DNA of 64,000 nt from Maratus speciosus (taxonomy: Eukaryota; Arthropoda; Arachnida; Araneae; Salticidae). The stretch lies in NCBI GenBank assembly GCA_963932465.1, contig OZ010788.1, positions 199,456,559 through 199,520,558 of the forward strand, read 5' to 3'. Within the stretch, counting starts at the first letter, position 1. The number at the start of each line of letters is the position of its first letter. Under the pieces are notes generated by a model. The model was not told the origin of the DNA, made no database searches, and worked only from the letters and a program-made list of their open reading frames with translations. Positions 44,659 through 56,420 of the stretch are shown one piece after another. The translations under genes were made by a program, and so were the position numbers.

Positions 44659-46936
44659 CAGTGAATTCTCGATAAGTCGAATTCGAAGGGACCGGCAAAA
44701 ATATTCGAGTTATCGTAAGTTCGACTTATGGAAAATCCTTAATTACATACAGAAAATGTATTAAAAAATGATTCAATCTTATAGGTAGGAATTGTAATTA
44801 TACTGTAATAATGGAGTCTGGCAAAATGAGCACTAAAGAAAAATACAATTTAATAGTACATAGTATAAGATACTTACAAACTCAAATTTTGTGAAAAAAT
44901 GATAATGATGACTGTGTGAAGGAACATTTTTGTCTGTCACTGGTTAGAAAGTCGCTCACATTTTGTAAACAAAGGAAAAGAGAGTCGTCCATACCGTCTC
45001 TACTTTCGAGATATCGCTGTAGTGTCGTCATTGCCACATGTGCTTCTTGATTATTTGGTGGTGAAACGCAATTTACTTACTCGTCATTTTTCTTCAGATT
45101 CAGGATTGTTCTCCACTTTTTTTATTGCTTCAACTATATCTGAATCACTAACTTCATCGCAAACTGCAACATTTTCGTTAATATTCAAAAACTCAGTATC
45201 GTCACCTTCAGAGATAACTTCATCTTGTAGATTTTCATTCACAACGCATAAGCCCACATTGCTTGCAAAAAAACCATATCTACTGAAGCAATTTTTGATA
45301 GTGATTTGTTTCACATTGTTTTTCCAGGAACTCGAAATTAGTCTAATTGCTTCTAACACATCACACTTTTGATTTATTCCATTCTCGTCATCCTCGATTG
45401 CCTTCCACACTAGACGTTTTCTGTAGGAATGCTTTAAACATTTAATTATTCCCTGGTCTGCTGGTTGTAGCTTAGAAGTTGTGTTAGAAGGGAGAAATTC
45501 TAACTTGATCAATTACATGTTCAAAAGTTGACTGTGAGCTGTTCACTGGTCGACGAAGATCAACACTGTACGCTTTTTTGCATGAAACAGTACATCCAAA
45601 TTTCTGATGTATTCCTCGAACAATATTAGCGTCATCAAAGCTTTGTGATTAGATCTGTACTGTACGGGAAGTGACTTTTTATGTTTGAAACACCGAGATT
45701 TTTGTATTTACCGATGACCAGTAAAGGTAATTTTTCTGTTCCAGAAGCATTGACTCCAACAAGGACAGTTAAACGTTCTTTACTTAGCTTTCCACATGAA
45801 CTTAGAACATGATTTCCCCTTAAACATCATCGTCTTGTTAGGAAAACATTTGTAAAAAAGTTCCATTTCATCCATATTGAAAACTTCGTCCGCACTACAA
45901 CCTGCAAGAAGTTTGGGTAATGAAACTGTCTTCCATTCATCATACAGTGCATCAGACACATCTTTTGCTTCATCGTGTAATGTCCGAAGCACGATGTTGT
46001 GTCTGGCTTTAAACTTTTCAAGCCACCCCGTGCTTGCAATGAAGCCTTCCACATTCAACAATTTTGCAAATCCAAAGCTTTCTAACGTAACATCGCACTA
46101 CTTAAAGGAATTAGACTCTTCTGTGTCCTGTAACATGTAAACCATTTTACGAGGGCTGTTTCGATATCTGGGAAGGCACACGTCTTCATCCTTTTACACT
46201 TTGAGTTGACACTTGACTTATGTCTTTTGAAAAGGCTTTCTTTATCTTTCAGTATGGTAGATAGCATGTTGGGAGGGATACCATATTTCAGGGCTATATC
46301 TTTTTTCTTTAAATTAGGATTATCTTCAATATCTTTCATCAAATTTACTTTTTGTTCTAAAGTAAGAGTTTGTAATTTCCGATTCGACATTTTGAAAGAC
46401 CCGACTGAAAACGTATCACAAGAAACACTAAAATGAGAAGAATCAACATTAAAGTAATGAATTTCAATGAAATCCCAATAGAATCGAAAAAAAAATATCC
46501 TTGCATAAAAGCGTGGGAGATTTCATCAATTAGAATTCACTTAGCCACCAGCTCTGTTTCCAAAGGATACCTGTTGAGAAAAGGGAATGCGTAAAAGAGA
46601 AATAAATGGGGTGGGGGATGGGGCGATTTCAGCTGAAATTCCAAACTAGCAAAAGCTCCACTCTGACCGATGTAGGAAGTAAAAATAGCGCTCTTCAAAG
46701 CTGGCGGGAGAGTATAGAAAAGTTTTATCTAACTGAAAGTGCCAGTATTTTTGAGCTGTGACTAAAAAATTAGAAATTAGTCGAATTACTGTTTTTTTCT
46801 CTATCGGAAAAAAATCGACTTAAAAGATGTAGACTTCGACAGAACGAGAAAGTTTAATATTGAATTGTAATTAAGGGACCGGGACTTCGTGTAAACTTCG
46901 ACTTAAACGAATATTCGACTTATCGAGAATTCACTG
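44659..46936 (-). mobile_element. Complete but dead Tigger/pogo transposon, copy B (2278 bp)
   Basis: Left end CAGTGAATTCTCGATAAGTC; right end is its exact inverse. The terminal inverted repeat is 24 bp and a second shared block GGGACCGG lies further in. TA flanks both ends (44657-44658 and 46937-46938). The coding strand is minus. Size, TA target and the transposase type place it in the pogo/Tigger group. It shares frame-breaking lesions with copy A, so it was already dead before duplication. Confidence 0.92.
45084..46390 (-). pseudogene. Broken Tigger/pogo transposase (copy B)
   Basis: ATG at 46390-46388. Segment one (46390-46082, 102 residues) contains the N-terminal helix-turn-helix and the start of the CENP-B-type second one (ETALVKWFTCYR). 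Segment two (46061-45780) has STGWLEKFKARHN and the first catalytic Asp in FNMDEMELF, then loses frame after FKGKSCS. The following 270 bp contain [14 protein letters not shown] and VLIFVDQ-like pieces in shifting frames; the latter is the degenerate second Asp site. Segment three (45512-45084) has FLPSNTTSKLQPADQG with the third Asp and an acidic tail. At least two frameshifts and several stops, nearly all shared with copy A. Confidence 0.88.
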
Positions 46937-49900
46937 TATATATATCTGATCTTTGTCATACTGTAACTCTCGTTATTATGAACCGATTTGGATAAAATTT
47001 CTTGTGTACATAGTACATACCAATGTCTCGACCGAGTTCGTTGGCCAGCTTCATCCGCCATCTTGTTTCAAAATGGCGGCCATTTAAAATATTTAAAATT
47101 TAAAGTGAGGCACAAAAAATTAGACATTGAAAAATATTTTTTTCTTATATGTTTCGGCTTGATACAAAGATTCTGGAGCATTTTTCGTTTCTTCTATATC
47201 TTAAAAAATGACTGAGTTATAGCACTTTGAATTTCTAGCATGGCTGATATTTTGAAACGATCTGATTTTTGTCACGCGATAATACACGTATTTACGAACC
47301 GATTTGGATGTGACAAGGAATGTGCATAGTACATAGCAATGTCTCCACCGAGTTCGTTGGCCAGCCTCATCCGCCATCTTGTTTCAAAATGGCGGCCATT
47401 TAAAAAAGTTTAAAATGAGGCACAAAAAAATTAGACATTGAAAAATATTTTTTTTCTTATGTGTTTCAGCTTGTTATAAAGATTCCGAATCATTTTTTGT
47501 TTTGCCTTTATCTTAAAAAAAGGCCGAGATATAGCAGTTTGAATTTCGAATGTGTGTGACATTTTGAAAAATCTTATTTTTTGCCTGCAACAGTACTCGT
47601 ATATATCAACCGATTTAGATATGAGTAAGCATGTGCACAGGAATTACTAAGGTCTCGACCAAGCTCATTGGTGAGCTTTGTTGCACCTATTATGTTGTTT
47701 TAAAATGGCGGGCTATCACCGATAATTCGGGTTAATATAATTATTTATATAATTCGGGATATCACCAAATTTGGCGACAAAATATAAATCACTTTAAAAA
47801 ACCAGCTTTGATAAGGCTGACTAATTTGGTGAAATTCTCATTCATATTCAATATTGACAAAAATTAGCATTTAATCTTCTATAATCGGGTTCCACTAATT
47901 TGAGCTCCGTGTGTTTGAATAATATAAGATGGCTTTTAAAAAATAAGGAATATGAAAGCTACCTCTTCCTCCCGGCACTGGCCGGAAGGACTTTTTTAAA
48001 AATTTACTTAAATACTTGGTACGTTATAGATTTCTTACTTAGATCGTTACAGCAGTGTGATGTGTATTTTATTTCGATAGCATTACAAAATATTAAAAAG
48101 GTTGCGTAACTTTTTGATCAAAAATAAGTTTTATTTACATTTAAAATACAACATAAATCTAATTGGGTGATTCCGAATCCCCAGTATACAAAAAGTTTCT
48201 TATCAACCACAATTTCTGATTAAAAATAAATAAAAAAACTGTCATATTTGGCAGTTTAACCAAATGTATCCCATTGCAATTCCAAATGTATCCCATTTAT
48301 GAGAAAATGTAAAACGCTGTTCAATACTCTAAGTATTGTAAATGCTTACAATAGGAGCACGTATGCTCCAAAATAAGCCCGCGAATGTGTTGAATGAGGT
48401 GTGGGGAGGGAGGCTTATAGTGAGAACGTTTTGACACATTTACACATTCATTTTTTGACGGAAAGATATAAAATTGGAAAACCTGACCATGGAAGCGATT
48501 TGGAATCGAAATTTATTTTCCATTTTTTGATCAATCGATTACCTATTAAGTTAGAAGCGATTTTGATCACGTGACACGGCATTTTGCTCCCCTTACTGAC
48601 TCGATTTTCTTCTTTCGTTCGGAAGTTCGGTACAAAATGACAATTTTGACAGTATTTTTGAAGATCTATTGCGTTTACAAGAAAACGGAAAAAACAGTTC
48701 GATGACATAGTTTCTGAATAACAACCCTTTCTAGTTTCATGCGTTTCCGAGCAAAAATGAATTAAAACTTATGTCAGAAAGTTGACCATATGGATTTGAG
48801 AACAGCCTTAAATAATTTTAAATTTGCTGTTTACGTCGACTTCATTTACTATTTATTGAGATACATTTTACAACATAATTTTCAAAATTCCGTTTTAAAA
48901 AATGCGGTGTAATCATGGAATTATACTTGTTAAGATAGAAACCTGCCTAAAACGACAGTTCCCGGTCTCATGCGATTCCATCTTAGCAGGTTTCATTCTA
49001 TGATAGATGCGTTACCTGTTATGGTAAAAACCCGTTTAAAACGAAAATTTTCCCCTTTTTTGCGATTCCCCCTTAGAAACATTTTCTATATCTCAGCCAT
49101 CTCAAAAATGATAAGTCTATATACGTCTGTCTTGAAGGGCGGTGGTACATTTTTGTGCCTATTCCCAAAGGCCAAAATAGCAGCAGCATTTTTAAATAAA
49201 ATTTTTCATTTATAGTGTACGGGAAGGAAAGCTTTTACTTATTTTCAAATAAATTTCTTCGTAAATTCTTGTTGTCATTCAATCATTTCAACATTTTAGG
49301 AACAGCCGTACTTTGCCCTGAAAGGGTTAAAGAGTAGAGTCTTTTATACGGTTAAAAAATATATTTTGTGTTCTTTTACATACTTAAGAAAATAATTAAT
49401 TTATTTCATTCTTAAATTTTCCTGTGCTTCTTCTTCCATCCATTCCTCCCCTTTGCTGTTATTTACTAGTTACGAACCTAATAAAATTCTATGTATAGAC
49501 GTAATTTTCTCGAAAACAACTGAAAATAAATATCATGAAACTACACACTTCTGACGTCTGTCTCTACAAAATTTCGCCTCGTATCGTAAAGTCGTATAAT
49601 AAATGCATGAGAGATATAGGAACTCAATATTTTCGAAAACTCTAATTACATGAGTTTTTAATATTGTTTTAAATTTTCAAAAGAATAAACTCAAGTTCAA
49701 ATGAACTAACATTTCGTATTATGAAAGTTCGCATTAAGGAAGGCCTAATGATGTATAATGTCAAATGTATACATAAAGAATGAATATCTTAAAGTTTAGT
49801 TAAAATGCATTTATTTACATTGGTATCATTATGAGACTATTAATAATGCGTTGAACTTAACTGTTTTATACCCAGTTACAAAATATATATATATATATAT

Positions 49901-52420
49901 ATATTTATCTCTGAGTATTCCATACACTTTAATAAAAGTTGAATGTAAACATAGACTAGAGTTGCAAGCTCTTCAGAATTTCATGAATAGGCCTCGGGAA
50001 ATGCGAATTTGAACATACAGTGGCACCAAGACAATTGCATCATCTAGGATGGATTTGTCTTAAACGCTAGAGATAGCATAAAAGAAATCAGATTATTATT
50101 TTTTTGTAAAATTTAAATAAATTAAGTTTTTTTTTTCAAAATAATACGATATCTCATTTTTCATACATTATGTTTTAACAAATAACACGCTTATTTACCA
50201 TAGAACACAAATCATTCTTTTGCTTCAAAATTTTTCCTTAAGGCTGTTCTTAATTGCTCTGCTCAACCAGCGCAAAACGTTTTGACACATTTACAAACTC
50301 ATTTTTTAACGGAAAGGTATAAAATTAGAAAGCCTGGCCATGGAAGCGATTTGGAATGGAACTGTTTTTTCCATTTTTTGATCAATCAATTACCTATTGA
50401 GTTATACGCAATTTTGATCACGTAACAAACACGTTTTTCGCTCGCTCTTGAGTGCTCTTTCTTTCTTCGCGCGGAAATTCAATTCAAAACGCCCACTTTG
50501 ACACTATTTTTTGAAAGATCTATTGCGTTTACAAAAAAAATGTGGGAAAATAGCTCAATTACACAGTTTCTGAACAACAACACCAGCTAGTTTCATGCAT
50601 TTCTGAACAAAAATAAAACTTATGTCAGAAAGTTGCCCTTTTGGATTTGGGAACACCTTTAAAGCCAAAATCTAAATCTTTATAAGTACATCAATATATC
50701 TTAGTATTAAGAAATATAATTGAAGAGTATAAAAAAATAAGAAGCAAAATGTAGTGGTGGTTATGAAAATGAATTAATATTGGCTTATTTCCCATACAGA
50801 AATCATACTGACAAAGTTTAGATTAATAAATCATAAGTGAAATCCACCATTTAATCCAAAACTATTAAAAACAATTAATTTCTTATCTTGGATAATTTTT
50901 GTCATCTTTTAAATGACCAGCACCGTTTCATTTGGACATTATATTGTATAATTTTTCAAGTATTAACGTTTAAGGAATGTATATTCTTTGAACATTTTAA
51001 AAATTTATTTTATAAAATCTCACTGACATATTATTAAATGGTTTTAGAAAGAAAAAATGATCTATTCAAGGAAAAATGCTATTTTTGAAGGAAAATTTGG
51101 AAAAATCATTTTTTTTAAACCACAATAAACGAGCTAAAGTAAATATTTTTGTTGTGAAAGTCTCGTACGAAACAATTTTTAACCATATCGACGGAAAAAT
51201 CCGGATTTGTTGTAGAAATTCAGTCGGGCCGGGTTCGGGCCGAGATTTTAACGTTTTTCCTGCCGGACAGGATTCGGGCCGAAGTTTCAGATATAAGCTA
51301 CATTTTTTTTTTTCTTTTTACAACGTTGAAACGCTCAAACGTATTTGTGCGTTTGAACATTGTAAAAAGAGGAAAATAAAAGCTTATATATTTAAAACTC
51401 GCACAAAGTAATTGGCTTACCGAACTTTTAGCCTTTTTTATCAGTCGGTGCCATTAATATTTTTTTGTATTTGTCGGGTTCGGCTCTGGCCGAGTCTTTA
51501 ACTTTTATACTGGGCCGGGCTTTAAAAAAACCTTTTAAACCTGACTAGGCTTATAAAAGTTAAAAGTTCGTCCCGACTTTTAACTTTTATACTGGGCCGG
51601 GCTGAACTTTTTTCAATGAGTCGAGACCGGCCCGGGCGCAGAATTTCCGACCTCTTCAGACCTCTATTCTGACTCCTGTTTTCGCTGCACACATTATAAC
51701 ACTGGATTGGCGCGCCCCTGTAAAATAACACAATTTAACGTTTAGATTGGTACATTTTTAACATGCATTGTAAGATGTGTTATTATTTTTTTCATTTATT
51801 TATTTCAATTTTTAAAAGGAATTGAGCTTATATTGTTATATCCAGTTGTCTTGTTTACACAATTTTAGCAAAGTCCTTTATATTAAATATATTTATTCAC
51901 AGCTAAATAAGGTTGTAAGGTGAAAAGTTTTGTGAACAGTCCTTTAAGGCTGTCCTGAGAAATGTATTTTTCTCCGCTCCAGAACACGAAACTTTCTGAC
52001 ACTTTATTAAATAAAAGAAACAAACCTTTGTCTCACCCGACAAGTTTAATTCAAAACGTCTAAATAGAAAACTGTTAGAAAAACCCTAAATTTGTAAAAG
52101 ATAAAAAAAAAAAAAATTATAACCATTAATCGCTATATTTCAACCCCACTTCACTCTCTATTGTTCCCCTGCCTATCCCTTCCCCTTCACTCCCCTCAGC
52201 TCCTTATCGTAAACTGATCTCAGATACCAATTAGTTGTGTTGTAAAATGCTCCACGCTCTACTACAGATAAACCGATAACCGATCTCAAGGAGCAGGAAA
52301 GAGTTCTACTCTATAGCATCAAAATGGTTGCCTCTCAAAGTTTGTTATCAGTATCTTAAAGATTTTCCCTAAGATTCCCCATAATTTCTTCCCTTTCAGT
52401 TGCGAAAAGGCTACCTCACC
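46937..52420. repeat. Segmental duplication, copy B, with both insertion sites empty
   Basis: Continuous relative of 1858-2239, 18767-19720 and 32195-35434. The unoccupied hAT target is ATTTGGAT at 47302-47309 and the unoccupied LTR target is GGCAG at 48250-48254. Three ~315-bp tandem units lie at 46980, 47297 and 47607. It carries about 950 bp (50030-50978) not found in copy A. No host gene recognised in this stretch. Confidence 0.9.
50030..50978. repeat. Copy B-only segment with a diverged internal repeat
   Basis: Copy A joins ACATACAGTG directly to ATGTATATTC (34010-34011); copy B has about 950 bp between them, starting GGCACCAAGACAATTGCATC. Within it, 50277-50655 is a diverged relative of 48425-48790: GTTTTGACACATTTACA, CATGGAAGCGATTTGGAAT and TTTTTGATCAATC recur in order. 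Either copy A lost this piece or copy B gained it. Confidence 0.7.
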
Positions 52421-54765
52421 TTTTTTTTAGACTTCTGTGTTTTTCTGGCAATGAACATGATAGATGGAAGAGGAAGTAAAGAGATGGGCAGGGGGGATAA
52501 ATTGTCTTTAAGCAATTCTTTTGCTAACAGAGGGTGGGGGGAGGTTGTTTTTCTATAACACAAAGCGGTGTCCATGAATCTCGTAAGTGATTCAGCCAGG
52601 CCGTTTCAGCCAATCAAAATGCAGAATTTTTTCCATTTCACGTGACTTTAGAATATAGGGAATTTTTATTCCGTAGTTTAGGGAAAAATGGAAAACCTAT
52701 CTGAGAACACCGTGCCTTCGAAACCTCTGTACCGGCAAAGTTGTAGAAAGAGCATTGCGTAAATCTAGTCTTTTGTTTATCCGCTGAATAGTAATAGGAG
52801 TAAATAATGGATGAGCAACTTAAAGTAAAAAGAAAACCACTTTCTTTGACTGAAAAACTGCATGTGTTAAGGAAATACGACGCCGAGAATGTGATAAACA
52901 AGACAGTCTTTGCCAAATCTGTGGGAATCCACGAGTCAACTCTTCGAGCTCTGTTAAAAAATAGACAGAAACTGGAAAGCAGTGCATCAGCTGGAGGCTC
53001 TAACAGAAAGAAAATTAAGGTGGCAAAATTTGAAGAATTGGAGAAGATTTTATTTCAGTGGTTCACCCAAAGGAAAAGGCCTGCGAAATTGCTATACGTC
53101 TTGGGGTGGATTTCACGCCTAGCAATGGTTGGCTAGACCGCTTCAGACAAAGATACGGCATAGTTTATAGGAAGGTATGCGGAGAGTCGCCAGCTGTGAA
53201 TGTAGATGATGTCAATTGTTGGAAAACTAACGTGCTCGCGCCGCTATTGAAAAAGTACTCAAGATGCAATTTACAATGTCGACGAGATGGGTCTTTTTTT
53301 TAAATTAATGCCAGATAAAACTATGGCGTTTAAAGGTGAGAAATGTTCTGGGGGCAAACTTAGCAAAGAACGTATAACTGTTCTTGTTGGTTCAAATATG
53401 AGCGAAACAGATAAATTAAAACCCCTCGTCATCGGCAAGTCACGGAATCCTCGCTGCTTTAAAAATGCTAGAAATCTGCCCTGCGATTATGAAAGTCAAG
53501 CCAAAGCATGGATGATAGGCAATATATTCGTTAAGTGGATCCGCAAGTTCGATGAACGAATGAAAAAGGAGTCCAGGAAAGTATTGTGTCTCGCCGACAA
53601 CTGTCCCGCCCATCCCAAGGATATCCCCGGTTTACAAAACGTCGAACTAGTCTTTTTACCCCGTAATGCAACTAGCGTTGTTCAACCCATGGATCAGGGC
53701 ATAATTCATGTTCTCAAAATGAAATACAAAAGTCGTGTAGTTGTACGTCATCTACACCAAATAGATCATCGTGAAAAGGATCTGTCCTGCCCAACCTGTA
53801 AGCCTATTAACCTCTTGGACGCCATGCATTTCCTGAGAGCGTCCTGGGAAGACGTAACATCAACCACCATTGTGAACTGCTTCTGTAAAGCCTTTGATGT
53901 CGACGGCACTTTTCGAAACGTTGACATCGTAGAAGAGGAGCTGTATCAAGAAGAATGCGAAGATTGGGACTCATTTGTCGAAATTGACGATCAGCTTGTA
54001 ACATGTGAAGTTCGTTCTATCCCGGATATAATCGCAGATGCCAAAAGTTCCGATGAACCTAGGCCTTCAGAAGAAGAAGTAGATGACGCGGGAGAAGAAA
54101 CGGATGTGCCAGCCATACCATCATTCGCATCTGTAATGAGCTCATTCAGCTTACTTCGACAGTACGCCTCTTCGATGGATGCTGGTCCCTCTGTCGAAGA
54201 TTTTATCTACAACATCAACAAGGCAGAAAGCTTCGTGATAAAATCTCGCCCTAAGTTGCACCAAACCAAGGTAAACGACTTTTTTCCAACAAACTAAAAC
54301 TACACGTACTTTAATTTCGATAATGTAACAAATAATTATTGTTCCTTGCATACATTTATTTTGTCTTTCTAAAAGTAATTATGAAAATTTGTTAATTTTC
54401 CTGTTTAAGTATGTAGTGTATTTTAGTTTGTTTTCTAAAGATTAACAAAAATTTCGTTTTATTGTCTTTTTATAATTTGACATTTTAATTTTGTTATTGT
54501 ACAAACGTGACTCAATAAAATTTTTGAGAAAAATAAAGTAATTCTTTATTTCAAAATTTTAAACTTAAATTTTCTATAATATCTAAAAATTGTTAGAAAT
54601 GGGTAAAATGAGAGTTATAAATGGTTAAAATACGTTAATAACAATGTGCACTGCCTTTATATGCATTATTACTCGGGAATCTATGAAATCCGGATAAGAT
54701 ACGATCCCGCTTAAGATACGAAATGCTCTCGGTCCCTTGATTCGTATCTTAAATGAGTTTCACTG
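52421..54765 (+). mobile_element. Third Tigger/pogo element, 5-prime end missing
   Basis: The right end, read inversely, is CAGTGAAACTCATTTAAGAT and stops at 54765 before TA. I found no matching left end. The element body begins somewhere after the duplicon boundary at 52420, so its left end was probably lost at that junction. Terminal sequence and protein differ from copies A and B, so this is another family. Confidence 0.78.
52807..54297 (+). pseudogene. Tigger-type transposase with two frame breaks
   Basis: ATG 52807. Frame one (to about 53080) has a pipsqueak/CENP-B-like helix-turn-helix: RKPLSLTEKLHVLRKYDA, FAKSVGIHESTLRALLKN, then EELEKILFQWFTQ. A small deletion near 53075 removes part of the second helix-turn-helix, which continues in frame two as CEIAIRLGVDF and SNGWLDRFRQRYGI. 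One more indel near 53255-53265 leads into the third frame: YNVDEMGLFF (first Asp, 53281-53283), LADNCPAHP (second Asp, 53596-53598), FLPRNATSVVQPMDQG (third Asp, codon 53692-53694), an acidic tail and a C-terminal VNDFF. All three catalytic Asp survive, and total length near 490 residues is normal for the family. Much less decayed than copies A and B. Confidence 0.88.
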
Positions 54766-55089
54766 TAAAACTTAGATGATTTTGCTAGTGATTTGTAGTC
54801 AGAATTGCAAATATGTCAGCTAAATTATAAAAGTGCCATACCAACTGCTTTATCTGGTTTACACTGACCTTCAACACCCCCTCCCCCTAATCGTTTCATT
54901 TTTACAGCTTTATAAAATTAAAAGGACAATGATTAATTAGTTACATGTTTTATTACTTAATTTTAAGAGCTATTAATGTATATATATATATTTATTATAT
55001 ATATATATATTTTTTTTATGCACTACACACATTGCTGAAATTGCATTTTTAGCAATGTCTACATGGGATGTCCATTACTGGAAAATGAC
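54766..55089. other. No gene seen
   Basis: Short AT-rich spacer with TA microsatellite at 54978-55010. Confidence 0.4.
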
Positions 55090-55578
55090 TAATTAACCAT
55101 CCCAGTAATGGATACCCCCTCTTAAAATCTTAAAAGTAAATAAAAATTTTGTAAATGGCCGTTAGTATAAAAAATTCTAAGTTTTCTATTGCTACTCAAA
55201 CAAAAACATTAAAATTTTGCAAGAAAATAAATAATATATAAATTAATTAAACACAGTCAGCTCTTAGCCTCTTTATTAAGATTTTCACAGAAAAACAGCA
55301 AAACTTTGAAACATTTTCTGCTTCCTGATTGGTTTGATTTAAAGTGTTAACAATAGCCCAGTTTTATAAAACATGCAAGGGAGAATTATAAAAAAAATAA
55401 AAGCTAAATATTTATTATTTCTTTTTTTTTACGAACCAAAAACATCATGGGGTGTCCATTACTGCCACATCTACCCTATATATACATACACACATATATA
55501 TATATATGCATTAATATGACTAATTAATCAGCCCAGCAATGGACACTCCTCTTAAAAACTTAATAAATAAAATTTTAG

Positions 55579-55872
55579 GGTACTACTTGGTTATCCCGTC
55601 GGTCAAAAATCTATCGTCAAACTACAAGATTAAATGTCAATAATGGTTGATCGTAAATGTCACATTCACTTGACTTTAAGGAAGTTAGATGTGTTTACGG
55701 CCATCAAGTGATTTTTATTTCGACGTTTTATTTGCATTTTATTAATGTTATACTAATTTTATTGTTCTTTTGTTATTTAAATAAAAATTATGCCAATTTG
55801 TATAATTTGGCAGGTGGTTTGGCGATTTATATAATTTGGCGAAATTGGTCGACGGGATAACTAAGTAGTACC
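55579..55872. mobile_element. MITE with Merlin-like ends GGTACTACTTGGTTATCCCG
   Basis: Left and right ends are inverted partners over about 22 bp with one mismatch. Flanks are AATTTTAG (55571-55578) and AATTGTAG (55873-55880). Unit 1 of the surrounding direct repeat lacks it. The end GGTACT......TTAT resembles that of the Merlin element at 10898. The 67-residue frame 55657-55860 is inside it and is not credible as a gene. Confidence 0.75.
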
Positions 55873-56170
55873 AATTGTAGAAATGGCTATTAGTATATAA
55901 AATTCAAAGTTATCTATTATTACTAGCAAAACAAAATGCTGCAAATTTTGCAATAAAGAATATACTAAACTTATTTAAAATGAAGCTCTTAGCATCTTCA
56001 TTAAAGATTTTCACTGAAAAACAGTGGAACTTCAAAACATTTTCTGCTTCCTGATTGGTTTGATTATGAGCGTCAGCAATAATGCAAGATTATAAAATAT
56101 GCAAGGGGGAGTTATGATAAAAATAATAAAAGCTAAATTTTTATTGGTTATTTTTTTATAAACAAAAAAT

Positions 56171-56363
56171 GGCACAGATGTCATATTCGCCCCATATTGG
56201 CGCGATTTTTTTCGGTTGCCAATTTGGCGAAAACATCAGCATAAACAACATAATCCGGGTTACCACATCAAGCACTTTGGCGCAAGTTAAGTACCTGTTT
56301 CCTATATGATATTGGCGACAGAAAAAAATCGCGCCAATATGGGGCGAATATGACATCTGTTCC
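56171..56363. mobile_element. Palindromic MITE, copy e, 8-bp duplication CAAAAAAT
   Basis: Starts GGCACAGATGTCATATTCGC, ends ATGACATCTGTTCC. CAAAAAAT occurs at 56163-56170 and 56364-56371. The matching position in the first direct-repeat unit (near 55437) is unoccupied. Confidence 0.85.
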
Positions 56364-56420
56364 CAAAAAATATTGAAGGGGTCCATTACTGGCACATATA
56401 TCCTAAATACATGATAAAAT

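Larger units (their letters stand above)
55090..56420 (+). repeat. Two ~430-bp direct repeats, second split by two MITEs
   Basis: Unit 1 (about 55090-55515) and unit 2 (about 55526-56420) share GGCCGTTAGTATA/GGCTATTAGTATA, ACATTTTCTGCTTCCTGATT, GGTTTGATT and GTCCATTACTG. Unit 2 contains MITEs at 55579-55872 and 56171-56363, while unit 1 has neither. Shared pieces CCATTACTGG also occur inversely at the unit edges. Confidence 0.75.

Noticed and set aside
44476..44664. 62-residue frame before Tigger copy B
   Set aside because: No motif; crosses into the transposon end.
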